Below are positions 21,529 through 33,251 of a stretch of 40,000 bases of DNA, one piece after another. This DNA comes from Hirudo medicinalis (lineage: Eukaryota; Annelida; Clitellata; Hirudinida; Hirudinidae). The notes beneath the pieces are model-generated. The model saw only the letters and a program-made list of their open reading frames with translations, had not been told where the DNA came from and made no database searches. Each line of letters opens with the position of its first letter. Positions within the stretch are counted from its first letter, which is position 1. The stretch spans positions 7,912-47,911 of the forward strand of contig MPNW01000378.1 of assembly GCA_011800805.1 (NCBI GenBank), given 5' to 3'. The position numbers and the translations under genes are program-made.

Positions 21529-24446
21529 TAATATTAATATTATTATTGTTATTATATTATTATTATTATTATTGTTATTATATTATTATTATTATTACTA
21601 TAATCGTCATTATTATTGTTATTGTTAATATTATTATTATTGTCATTAATATTATTTATTAATTATCTGTACGGGCAAACCCCCTGCCATATCGTGCAAT
21701 GAAATGAAATCAAAAACCAAAAAAAAAGCAAAGCAACATAACAACAATGTATCCACAAGATCCAATGTAACAGTTTGTTTAGAAGGCACCACGATGCTAC
21801 GACAACAATGTCACAATGTCACAATGTCACGATGTGTCGGGAGTCGTCAACAATTTCTTGCACGAAAATATTGAAGTAGTTAAGCGATTGTAAATGTTTG
21901 CGACGAGCAAACCACGAAGCAATCACAATAAATAAGAAGTTTCGTTGTTTCACTTGCGACAAACTCAACAATATTTGTAATTATTTTCCACGAAACAAAT
22001 TTTTTATTCCTCTGTTTATTTGTTTCTCTTTTTGTGTTTTCCTTATTTTTATGCAAGAATTCAAGAATATTTCATTAAATATTTTACAATATTTCTCGCA
22101 GTCCGGCACCGTGCTCTGCCCTCGGATAGGGGGCACTTTTCAACGATAGAGCAATTAAAAAGTGCCTTCAAGACCTGCTTGGGTGCTTAAGTCACTCAAA
22201 AGATTGATTAATTAATAATTAAGCATTTAAAAATTATTTAAAAATATTAATGATGACATTAGTTAATAAATATTCATTGATTAACTAAACTTTAAATAAA
22301 TATAAATAATTATTTAATAATGTAAATGCACTAATAAGTTGTGAATTAGATGTTAAAGATGACTAATGAAAGTTGTTTGAAATGCATGATAATTTTATTC
22401 CTCAAGAAATACAAGCCAACGCTTCTCACTTGAGAATCCATCGACTCTTTGTTGAATGGATTATCATCGTCGTCGTCATCGTCATCATTATCATCATCGC
22501 CGTCGTCATCATCATCATCGAAATCGTCGACATCGTTGTCATCACCATCATCATTATCTCTAATTGGATTTTTTTTCTTTTACTTTTACAAAACCATTCC
22601 TCTGAGATGATGATAATGGCTATGATGATGATGATGATGATGATGGTGGTGATGATGATTCTTGTGATACTGATTGTAATGATTATGATGTGGTTATGGT
22701 AATGATGCAGATAATGGCACTGAATACTTCATGTCATTTTAGGATGACAAAGTGGGTTCTTATCACATCACATCTCATTGCATCACATTGATCAGTCGTT
22801 GCAAAAGTTCCAGATGTGTCTTAGTCTGCTACATTTCAAGATGACATTCTTATTGTGATCTCAAGCGCAGTGTTTTGATGAGAATATTTATCCAAATTTG
22901 TGAAAATTAAAATCTATAAATTGAAATTTATTAATGATATTATTATTTTTGTAATAATTTAATATAATATAAATATGTCGACTGAGCAATTAATGAGAAT
23001 AATTATTAACAGTGCAATAATTGTTACTGGCATCAAAAAGCATTTTAATAAACCATCGACGAGCAGATCAACGGGAACTAAATTTATTTTTAAACACTAG
23101 TCACCTCGTGACATTTGTTGACGAAACAGCTGGTCGGAACGAACGAACGACTGGAGAAGGAGTTGAAGGACAGGCAGGAGAGAGAAGATGGAAATGGAGG
23201 AGGAGGAGTTGGTGGTGGTTGTGGTGAGATGGTGAAGAAGGGAGAGCACCAAGTGGTGCTGGATGAACTCAGAAGGCTGCAGGCTCAATATTCTGCCCTC
23301 CTCAAATGTTGGTCATCGTGACGATGATGTTGGTGATGTTGGTGGTGATGGTGATGATTTCATTGGTGGAATTTAATAATTTATTTATTATTTTATAAAG
23401 CATTATTATTTGTTATTTGTTTATTTTATTTGTAATAATATTTGTTTTTTTTTCAAATTTCTTTGATTTAATTAATTATTTTTATTTTTAAAAATTGAAT
23501 TCAAGGCAACAGAGGTCAGACAGAAAGGTCATCATTATCATTACCTGCAGACAAAATGTGAGTCGATAGCAGTCACATAATAATTCTGATTGCATGTGAT
23601 TGAATTTTTGTCATATTACATTTTATTGCAATTTTGATTATTTTGTTACCAATGTTCATGTTTATCAATGGAATGACATTAAGTGCTTGACTTCCAGTAA
23701 ATGCTCAAACAACTCCAACAACAACTCTGAGGTCGAGACAGGTGATGGAGGTGAAGAAGTGCTTCCTTTTCAATTATAAATTGATCTTATTCTTGGAAAT
23801 CAAACATGGCTTTGTTAAGAATTTAAATGCTTTTAATTATCAATCAATTATCAATTGATTATTAATATATTTATTGTTAATAAATTATTCATTCCACTTC
23901 TATTCGAAGCTGCTTCAAATGAAAACATTCCTGTGGATCAAAACGTCGAAGGTCTTGCAAAACTTGATAAGATAATCAAAATACTAAACAATAAATGATA
24001 AATATTATAAATAATAAGTAATAAATGATAAATAATAAATAATAAATCTAGGATCGTCAAAGAAATATGAAAATTACAATGAATGAAAACGAATGGAGTA
24101 TTGATCGATCGTTAATTATTTTTACTAACGACTTGCAGATCTCCACTTGAAACTCGAAACTGAGAAAGAGGAGAACAACCTCCTCAAGAAGCAACTGCAT
24201 CAACTCCAAGCATGTTTCAAATAATTTACAAAATTAATAGAAATAAAACTATTTACTGATAATTAATTATTTATTTAATACCATTATTAATGATAATAAT
24301 GATAAAATATCAATAATATTATTGTTAATACTTTATAGCATTAATGCAAGCAATAAGAATAAAAAATCTCATATTGTTCTGATATTATTCATTTTATTTG
24401 TATTATTAAAAGCTATTTGGTACATTATTATTATTGTTATTACTGC

Positions 24447-24477
<31 letters not shown>

Positions 24478-24488
24478 GTTATTATTGC

Positions 24489-24530
<42 letters not shown>

Positions 24531-27500
24531 TCAACTTAATAATAATAAATAATTTATTCTTCCTTTAATCATTAAACTCAAAGCTGAAGTACGAAGAAGA
24601 ACTGAGTTCTTTGAAGAAGGAAAACGATCAGCTCTCAGAAAAACTGAGAAAGAAACAAGAAAGGTTTTATTGCAAATAAATGAAAATATTTAATTAATCT
24701 CAAGAAATCATAAAATAATGAAATGAACCATGATTTGTTATGGTGCTTAAATTTGTTAATGTGTTTCCAGGGAATTTAAAAAAATATTTTAATGAAACAA
24801 TTGCTTTTGTCTCGAATAATAATGTAATACAATAATATAGTAATACTATAATATAATGTAATAATATAATTTAATATAATAATGTAATCCGAGATTAATT
24901 TTGTAAATACTTTGTGTTTTTTCAGCCTCTTGCAATTGCAGGGAGCCAAAGATAAACTCTTCACAGACATGAGGTGGATGATGTTGGAGGAGATTTGCAC
25001 TCGTTAAAAATTCGTTTGAAGTTATTCAGGAGTTATAATAAATATTTGAGAATTTGAGAAAGTGATGGATTAATGGCATATTGAAAATATGAAAGTCATG
25101 AAAATATGAAAGTCATGAAAATATGAAATTATGAAAATGAACCAATTACTTATTGCTAGAATAATTCCCCTCGAAGGAACTAATGTCATGCTAATTTGAT
25201 TTGTTTAATTTTATTCGTCACTTTGATTAATTTGTTTCAATAATTTAGTTAATAATTTAAACTTTTTCAAACTCGTATTAGTTCCAAACTGGAAACAGTG
25301 CGAGCGGAACACGAGAAGTCGTCGAAAGAATCTCGGGAGAAGTTCAACCGGGAGTCTCTGACCTGGATTGAGAACAAAAAGGTTCCGATTATAATTAATG
25401 AGATTAATTACTCGAAATTAATTAACTTATTATTAATCGGTCGATCGCTTTGCATCCGTCGATTCGATCGGCCGATCGTCGCACGCACGAGTTGTTTGGC
25501 TCTCACGAAACCTCCGATCGCTTATGAAAAATAAGGACGTGCAAAGTTTCATTCCTCGATTCATTTCATTTCGTTTGATTTGTTATTATTAATAATAATA
25601 ATAATACTGGATATTATTGACATTGAGTTAATAACTTTAAATAATAATAATAATAATTATGTAATAATTCATTAAGTAATTGTGATGGTTTGTTGTTAGA
25701 GTTTAGAGGATGATGTTATCAGGCTGAAAAAGAAATTCAATGAACTTCTCAACGAAGTTTGTTTTCCTTCGTTTGCTTTTTTTGATTAATTACTCAATTA
25801 ATTAATTGGTTTATTTTTTAATTAATTCATCTTCTGAAATGTTGATTTATAAACGTTATGCAATAATTACATCGCCTTCAACATGCTTAACTCGGAGAGT
25901 GCGCCTTGCTTGTTGTGGTTGTCGCACATGATTTACATTTAAGTGCATCATTTTACAATAACTTCATTAATATGTTATAATAAGTTAATTGATAAGTTGT
26001 AATAAATTAACCATTAATAACTAATAATGTAAGTTATAACACAACTTAATTAATTAGTTGCAATAATGAGATTTGATATTCAATTCGCGTGCACTCATTT
26101 GCGGTAATTTCCTAAACTTTAAAATCTACAAACTAACTTTTATTGCTGCCAGAGCCTCATAAATGTCTAAGCACTTCTAATTCTCTGAAGCACAACTTAG
26201 ATGATAATTTATAATTAAATAATTGGATAATAAATATTCAAATAAAAAAACACTTCAAGCTTATTCATTAAGTTATTCCCCCCCCCCCCAAAACAGAAGA
26301 AAAGACTCGAGGAGCAGATGGTGGCGAGAGGCGAGGAGTCGTCAGAGAAGATGAGGGACCTCCAGTTGGAGTTTGAAGCGAAGATCAAGAAACAGGCCGA
26401 CATCATCATCGCCTTCAAGGAAAAAGTCGAAAATCTAAGAGTACATCTCAAGGTGACTTCAGGAGCGAGCGAGAAAATAAATCATTGTTGTGTTGGATTT
26501 GTTGTTGCTGTTGGTTTACATTTTTTATGACAGAATTTATGATGCTTAATTTATGTTAATTTATGCTAAATAACTGCTTAGTAATTTACTGCTTTTCATA
26601 ATAAATCACATCGAAGCAGATTTCATGTCATTGGTCGTCAAACGAGGACATCTTTTTATTAACATTACTTGACTTTTATTATTTTCATGAGTTTTCATTG
26701 CTTAAAATATCAAAATAGGCATTTAAAATAAAAATGTTTTATGGATTGGCAACAGTCGTAATGCATCGTGTTCGAAACCCAGCCTGCCCTGCCACAAGCA
26801 CCCTTGGGAAGGAGCGCTATATAAATGGTTAACAAGAAGCGCCTCTGACGCTATGCATATGACGCTATATAAATGAAGTACATTTTCATTTACATATCAA
26901 TTGAATTAATATTATTATTATTATTATTATTATTAAACACTTGAAAAACATCAATGTGCAAAATGTTTCAAATGCGACAGGAGAGTCAAGCATCTCATCA
27001 GCAGTCGACAGAAGAAAATACTGCCTTAAAAGTTGAGAAGGAAAAATTGGCCTCAAAATGCATCGAAGTCACCAAGGTTCTGACATCATTTGCATGTCAT
27101 TCGTGCGTCCAATACAATGTCGTTGTCTCTCGAATGTCGCAAACAGAATGTTCACTCTTAAGAGAAAAATGAATTAATTTTATTAATTGTAATAATCAAC
27201 TTTTTAATTAAACCTTTAGTCTCAATTAATTTTTCAGGAGTTAAAAGCAGTTTGAACTGATGAAATAAGTGTCTCTAATTCAATTGAGTGTGAATTTCCA
27301 TTTAGATTTTATTTTATGAAAAAAAAACAAGCATATTCATTATTATTATTATTTAATTATATTATTATTATTACTAATATTGTTATTGTTATTAGTAATC
27401 ATGAAATAATGTACATTTAATAATAATCGATCACCTTCCAATCAAAAATGACTTGAATTTTTATCAATTTTGATTTAAAACTAATATCACGTGGATTTAA

Positions 27501-28836
27501 AACATGGCAGTCGTCTGCTCGCAGGTTGCAGACAAAAGGAAAAGTCTCTTGGACCAACTGGCCATGAAGTACCAGGAGGACTCGGACCAGCACCGAGAAC
27601 AGCTCAAGGAAGTCAAGAAGGACCACGAATCCCTCGTCAATGACCTCGGCCAAGAACTCTCGCAACTCAAGGTCGGTGAAACCAGCTTGATGCAAGGTCG
27701 ATGTTGAAAACCCATGCATGGTTGATTTTTGGTTGCACATTTCATGTTATTGAAGTTTAATAATTAAATTTATTCATTAATAAAATTAATTATTAATAAT
27801 TATTATCTATTATTAATATATTATTAATTGTGAGTTAGATAATAACCATTACATTGATTATTTAGTATTTATTAAGTTATGTTGTTTTTAAATTTATACA
27901 TTACAAAATGAAATTATAAGTTAACTTACAAGGAATGACATTGAAATAATAAATAATTGTATAAATAGAATAAATATACATAATTCTAATTAAAATATAA
28001 TAATTACGTAATAAATAATTGTATAAATATAATAAATATACATAAATCTAATTAAAATATCATAATTACGTAATAAATCCATCCATAAATCCAGGTGCAG
28101 GTAAAGGAGTTGAAAGTGTTGGAAGAGGAATGCGAAGGTCTGAAGGAAAAGTTGAAGAACTTGGAGAACTCGAGGAACCTCTTGGAGCAGTCCTTGAACG
28201 ATGCCGAAGTTTGACACTCATTTTGGTTTTCTTTCTTTTTCTGAATTTAAATGAAGATATATTTACATTAGTAAATTATTTTTAATTATTATTTAATTAT
28301 TATAATTTATTAATTTGTTAATAATTACTAAATTATGATGAAGATAATCTGGGTGATTTTTGGATGGTTATCCAATGATTTTGATAATTTTTCCTTCACT
28401 CGAAGTAAATTGTGACTGAATGCTAAATGTCAGCCACGACGTCAGTTATAAATAATATATAAAATAATCTTATAATAATATCTTATAAATAATCCATTTG
28501 ACAAATAGTTGTTTTAATATTTATTTTTTGCATATTTTTCGCTTACAAACAAGTGCTTTAGATAAACTCCTAAAATTAATCTAACCAATAATTGTTGTAG
28601 TTGATAACAAAAACACTTTTAAATGCGTATTTTATATTATATTTCAGAGTGATCTGAAGTCCACAAAGGAGGAAAATGAGAGCAAAATATCTGAGTTAAT
28701 ACTGAGTTATGATTCACAAATTACACAAATTCAAAAGGAACAGTGTGATAAAATACAGGTTATTATATATTTTGTTGTTGTTGTTGTTGTCGTCGTCGTC
28801 ATCGTTATCATTATTGTATTATTATTATTGTTATTA

Positions 28837-28867
<31 letters not shown>

Positions 28868-31800
28868 TTTATTTTGTTAATACGCAATGATGTTGCTCCA
28901 TTCATGTTGATTTTGAAGCATTTAACTTACATTAAGGCATTACATATAATTACATTTAAATTGTATTACATTACATAATTATATTCATACTTTTATTATT
29001 TGGTGGAATCGATAATTATTTGCAGGAGTTCGAAAAGAGATTATTGAGCAAGGAGTCGGAGATGAAAGAGTTGAACGAGGTCATCAGGAAGTACGAACAG
29101 GTGAGAGTTTCAAAGATTATTTAATGTTTTTAAAATATTTGAAACGTTAATTAATCACTATAATTAAATGCCTGATTTTTAATTCTGTTGACATTTCGAA
29201 AATACTAAGATTAAATATCTATCTAACGAAATTTTAAGATGCCTGAAATTGTTTTGAATCCGTCGATGGTTTCATTTGGAAATTGGATGTTTATAAATGA
29301 GGGAAGACACGGCCTTGCTTAAGATAAAATTATAATTAATATTAATTATTATAATTTATTAATAATTGCATTGTGAGTTTTTGTTTAAGTTGTAAATTTC
29401 AATGCAGATGGTGAAGGACCACGAGGAAGACAAGAAACTTCACGAAAAGAAAGGATTGACAGTGGTGGGTTAAAAGTTAATGTTCATAGTTTTAATGATA
29501 CTTAATTATCTGATCAATTACTAACCAATTATTTAAATTGTTATTGTTATTATTATTTACGAGATAATAATAATAATAATCTTTAAAGTCTTATTTAAAA
29601 TGTTGTTTTAAAAGGTAAAAGATTTGAAAAAGCAACTTCACTCGGAAAGAAAAAGAGCGGAAAAGTTGCAGGAGAAGTTGCAAGAAATTCTATCCGAGCC
29701 GAAAAATAGACAATGTTGGTGGTGATGATGATGACGACGATGATGGTGAATGTGGTGACGACGATGATGGTGAATATGGTGACAACAATGATGGTGAATG
29801 TGGTGACGATGATGGTGAATATGGTGACGATGATGATGGTGTATGTGGTGACGACGATGATGGTGAATATGGTGACGACGATGATGGTGAATATGGTGAC
29901 GACGATGATGGTGAATATGGTGACGACGATGGTGATGGTGACGATGATGACGAAATTATTGATTCATCAGCATAATGACACCACAAGTCATTAGAATTAT
30001 TCGCAAGGATGATGATGTTGACGGAAATGACGTCATTGATGTCAGCTTAATAAACTTTTGTTTTTCCTCAGAACTAGAAATTAATTTTTTTTTTAAATTT
30101 AGAATTATTGAAACCATGCAAGTATTTTTGATGATGAGGCATTGTTTCGAAACATTTCTGAAATTTTTCTGAAATAAGCAGCGATTAGTGTCAAGTAGTG
30201 AATGATTTTGTGGTAACATACAGTTCTCCAGAACCTCAATTCATTTCAGTTAACTAATAATAGTAATTTCTGAGCGTTAATTAATTGAATTACTTCATTA
30301 AATTCAATTAACTAATTTTAATAATTTGTTAAACATTTTTTTTGTTGCATTTATTTTTAATTTTTTAATAGATTTGAATTAACAAACATATACTTTGAGA
30401 TGCTTATTGTGATCTCAGCTGTTGAGGACCTGCTACGACCACTCGAGGAGAGGTTGAAGTCAACAGCAGACAACAGGTTTGTTGTTGTTTAAGGGCAACC
30501 GTTGTCGATTAATTAATTATTTATTTAATTACATTTTTATTTATAAATTATAAAGTTAATCAATTAGGAGAATATTTAATGCATCATTCATTCCTTCGTT
30601 CGTTCGTTCATTCATTCGTTCGTTCGTTCATTTATTTATTCGTGCTGTTGATTATTTTGTAAATCATTGTTCTCAAGGCCTATTATGAAGTTTTTACGAA
30701 TGTTGGAGTGACGTAATCCTAGAAGTTATTAAATTAATATTAATATAATTGTTATTGCATTAAAATGAAGGTTTACCTGTAATTGATTTAAAGTGCACCT
30801 GTAATTGATTTAAAGCACACCTGTTCATTTTCCTATAGAATTCAGTTCAAGCTAATTCTGATTTTAATCCTCAAGTAATTAATTAACTGATTATTAAATG
30901 GAGTATTAAAATTTATTTTTAGTTTAAAAACCTTCTAATTATAATTATAATATGTAAAATGTAATATAATATAATATTGTAATGTAATTATTATATTTTA
31001 TATTTATATGTTATATTTATAATTTAACTGAGGGTGGCAATTTAAATGTGATCGAATGACATTAATAGCTAGTTCTACTAGTTACATCAATAGTTGTTTT
31101 TTATTACATAATTAATTACATTTTTATAGTTTTAATTAAGTGATTAATTACATTTATAAATGTTTTAATTACATAATTAATTACATTTATAAATGTTTTA
31201 ATCACATAATTAATTAGCTCACTGTCATCCTGGAGTCCCAGTGGCATGAGCAGAGACAACCTCATGAGTCAGGTTTGTTGCTTTTATTATTGTCGTCATC
31301 GACATCATTGCCATCATTATTTTAATTATCTTCGTAATTATTCATCTCCATCAGGTCATGAATATTAAGTGAATTTCAAATAAATTTATGTGGTAAAGCG
31401 ATGATGTTTTAGATCTTGTTTGCAAATCGATGAAAATTATATATTCTTTGTTAATTTGGTATATAATCACGAATCACTTTTCCTCAATGTTTTAAACTCT
31501 CAACACTTCTCTTCTCATCATCATCATCGCCATCATCATCATTGTTGACATTATCATCACCATTGTCATTGCAGGGGACTGATGAAGAATCTTCTGATAC
31601 AACCCTGAGGCAGGAGAATGATGTCCTAGTGAGGAGAATTGGGGAGTTGCTACTCAAAGTGTCCACTCTTGAGGAGAAGGTTTGTGATGATGATGATGAT
31701 GATGATGACGACGACGACGACGATGATGACATTAGCAATATTGACATTACATTAGATATTTTAAAATAATAACATGAACAATATTGACATGAAACATTTG

Positions 31801-32889
31801 AAAATGAGGATGATGTTGACAGTGATCATCATGATGGTCTGATTGCCAAAACAGAGGCATAAAGATGGTTATCATGACTTCTGCATTATTTCCTATTAAT
31901 AGCAATAGTCGTTATGTGCATCTATTATTATTATTAATGATTACAGTTATATCAATCAATGCACATGCAATTCATCCAATCAATACAGGTGTCTCACCTG
32001 GAGTCCAGCAATGCATCAATGGCTGAAGATCTCCTCCAGAAAACAGCTGTCATTGACCATTACCACATGGACAGCAGACCAAGTAGGTCACCTGTTCTCA
32101 TTTATAATAACAATAATAGTGACAGTTATAATAATAGTAATAGTAGTAAAACCATCTTAAAATTAATAATAATAATAATAATAATAATAGTTAATTTATA
32201 ATGCACCATTTGCATAGCATCAGAGGCGCCTGGGGTTTAAAAAAAGGTTTTATTAAAGGGGTTTCAGAATTTAATCAAGAAAAACATGAAGTTATATCAT
32301 TAAATACCACCTTATAAAACATGGCAATAACATAAGAATATTGACAAGTCATAGATGTAAAGCATCGCAACGTCATTGCATCACAGTTACAGGTCAGCAG
32401 TCGTCACATTCCAATGACAACAAAATGACGCTGAAGAGGGTCGTCGACTTCGTGACGGACAAAAACGACGACAGGAAGCAGGACATGAACAAGAGGCTGC
32501 AGAGAATGCTGGAAGAGACACTCACGAAAAACATGCATCTGCAGAATGTGAGCACCTTCTCGATAATATGTCATTTACAAGCTTAGCCCCACATCTACGA
32601 AGAGTGCTAGCTTTTGAGATATTCAAGGATGATGGTTGTAATGTTATTATAATTAATTATTCAACGAAACCACACTGCTCTGCAACCAGGCAGTAATTAG
32701 TCGATTACCTAGTCATTCATTCACTAGTTTCAACACACAATCTTGAAACAACGAATCGAAACTCAGGCTTTGGTGAATTAATTACACATACAACTTCAAC
32801 AAAAGCAACTCAATTGCTTGCGACAGGATCTCGAAAGGTTGTCAAAAGAATTCTCGGACCTCAAAACCGATCGCAAAGGTTGTTCCTGA
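18512..32889 (+). CDS. GRIPAP1: GRIP1-associated protein 1 (GRASP-1), 28 coding exons, 791 aa
   Basis: Long coiled-coil effector of Rab4 that acts in recycling endosomes and, in vertebrate neurons, in AMPA-receptor traffic through GRIP1. Exons: 18512-18556, 19076-19142, 19608-19669, 20043-20069, 21373-21480, 23130-23307, 23506-23557, 23698-23750, 23910-23951, 24139-24209, 24584-24663, 24926-24973, 25282-25381, 25700-25756, 26297-26452, 26981-27076, 27525-27671, 28095-28208, 28648-28758, 29026-29100, 29408-29464, 29615-29714, 30419-30476, 31218-31272, 31575-31679, 31989-32082, 32393-32547, 32827-32889. They sum to 2,376 nt with all phases matching. Diagnostic pieces against human: DFNRMQ...LLQLRE (N-terminus), EEDSRLQNETLMKEL, LSEKLRKKQESLLQLQ, KRKSLLDQLAMKY, VKDLKKQLHSERKRAEKLQ, SHLESSNASMAEDLLQKTAV, and RLQRMLEETLTKNMHLQN. 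Human is 841 aa. Least certain are exons 4 and 7-9 (poorly conserved linker) and the GC donor after exon 10. The ATG at 18512 is followed directly by a second one. Confidence 0.93.
19438..19930. repeat. (AATT)n and (AAT)n low-complexity tracts flanking GRIPAP1 exon 3
   Basis: 19438-19470 is a clean (TAAT)n run in intron 2. 19788-19930 is AAT/ATA-rich with several short sub-repeats in intron 3. Exon 3 (19608-19669) lies between them. Confidence 0.85.
20876..21190. repeat. 60-bp AT-rich minisatellite, about 5 copies, in GRIPAP1 intron 4
   Basis: Five nearly identical 60-base units in register (differences of 1-3 bases), followed by a partial sixth. Each contains AGAAACATAATATTGATATT. Because 60 is a multiple of three, an artefactual ORF runs through it. 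It lies about 180 bases before exon 5. Confidence 0.95.
21483..21660. repeat. (ATT)n microsatellite behind GRIPAP1 exon 5
   Basis: About 170 bases of mostly ATT triplets with ATATT interruptions, starting 5 bases after the exon 5 donor. Confidence 0.95.
22462..22680. repeat. (GTC/ATC)n and (ATG)n triplet tracts, GRIPAP1 intron 5
   Basis: 22462-22560 is built from ATC/GTC triplets and 22605-22680 from ATG/GTG triplets. No exon signals were seen in either. Confidence 0.85.
24423..24535. repeat. (ATT)n microsatellite, GRIPAP1 intron 10
   Basis: Long run of ATT triplets with GTT and GCT interruptions. It lies about 50 bases before exon 11. Confidence 0.95.
26745..26940 (+). mobile_element. tRNA-derived SINE copy with (ATT)n tail, GRIPAP1 intron 15
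   Basis: A GC-richer island with a Pol III B-box-like GTTCGAAACCC (26769-26779) is followed by GGAGCGCTATATAAATGG and the module GCGCCTCTGACGCTATGC (about 26839-26856). A second GCTATATAAATG comes next, and it ends in an ATT repeat (26908-26936). B box, body and simple-repeat tail are the usual layout of a tRNA SINE. A related fragment lies in the opposite orientation at about 32185-32240. Confidence 0.65.
28772..28876. repeat. Compound microsatellite GTT/GTC/ATT/ATTT, GRIPAP1 intron 19
   Basis: Ordered blocks of GTT, then GTC, then ATT, then ATTT repeats beginning 14 bases after the exon 19 donor. Confidence 0.9.
29732..29945. repeat. GRIPAP1: 24-bp minisatellite (GAC/GAT/GGT/GAA triplets) directly behind GRIPAP1 exon 22
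   Basis: About nine imperfect copies of a 24-base unit built from GACGACGATGATGGTGAA plus TATGGT. The array begins within 20 bases of the exon 22 donor at 29715. Long open frames run through it on both strands, but the exon frame hits a TGA 6 bases past the donor, so it is taken as intronic. Confidence 0.9.
30590..30645. repeat. (CATT/CGTT)n tetranucleotide repeat, GRIPAP1 intron 23
   Basis: About 13 tetranucleotide units alternating CATT, CGTT and TATT. Confidence 0.9.
31683..31730. repeat. (GAT)n(GAC)n microsatellite behind GRIPAP1 exon 25
   Basis: GAT triplets followed by GAC triplets, starting 4 bases after the exon 25 donor (31680). Confidence 0.95.
32160..32240 (-). mobile_element. 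Second, truncated SINE copy (opposite orientation), GRIPAP1 intron 26
   Basis: On the minus strand this reads GCGCCTCTGATGCTATGCA (about 32229-32211), then ATGGTGCATTATAAAT and a (TTA)n tail (the AAT run at 32165-32189 on the plus strand). It matches the 3' half of the copy at 26839-26880 with few differences. The B-box half is absent. Confidence 0.6.
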
Positions 32890-33053
32890 GGACCCTCAAC
32901 TCCCTCGTCTCATTCCGAACCTTTTTCCGATCAACTCTTACGAGATGCTCATCTGATTTTTAGCTTTTTATTGGCAACTTCACTCAAACGAATTCCTTTG
33001 GTTCTTCATGCCCAGAAAGAAAGCAATTTCGATTTGTAAAACATTCTGCTTGA

Positions 33054-33059
33054 AATAAA
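33054..33059 (+). terminator. GRIPAP1: Poly(A) signal AATAAA of GRIPAP1
   Basis: AATAAA 165 bases after the GRIPAP1 stop. It lies only 22 bases from the reverse-strand signal of PPP4R2, so the two 3' UTRs should overlap. Confidence 0.6.
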
Positions 33060-33081
33060 CGAAAACAAATGTCGTCCGTCG

Positions 33082-33087
33082 TTTATT
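33082..33087 (-). terminator. PPP4R2: Poly(A) signal AATAAA of PPP4R2
   Basis: Reverse-strand AATAAA, 165 bases past the PPP4R2 stop codon at 33252. A second reverse-strand signal may exist nearby. Confidence 0.55.
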
Positions 33088-33251
33088 CGTTATGAAAACT
33101 CGACTTAGTCGCAGTGGGAATTATATTTTGTCGACACCAAACAAATACGAGTCCTCGAACTAATTCTCGAGCGGTCCTTGGTGAAAGAATTTCGTAGAGG
33201 GGTCGTCCCTCGACAAACATCAACAAATGAGTTCTCGACTTGGAAAACAAT

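Noticed and set aside
22373..22702. 109-codon plus-strand ORF rich in Ile, Val and Met, resembling membrane segments
   Set aside because: It is a translation of ATC/GTC and ATG triplet repeats inside a GRIPAP1 intron.
23494..23560. 7-nt microexon (ACAAAAT) in GRIPAP1
   Set aside because: It fits the phases, but a 52-nt exon ending at the same donor (23506-23557, acceptor TTCAAG) also fits and has no stop, so the ordinary exon is preferred.
29690..29994. Long ORFs on both strands (Ser-Pro-rich on minus, Met-Val-rich on plus)
   Set aside because: Both are translations of the 24-bp minisatellite in a GRIPAP1 intron. They have no start context or homologous domain.
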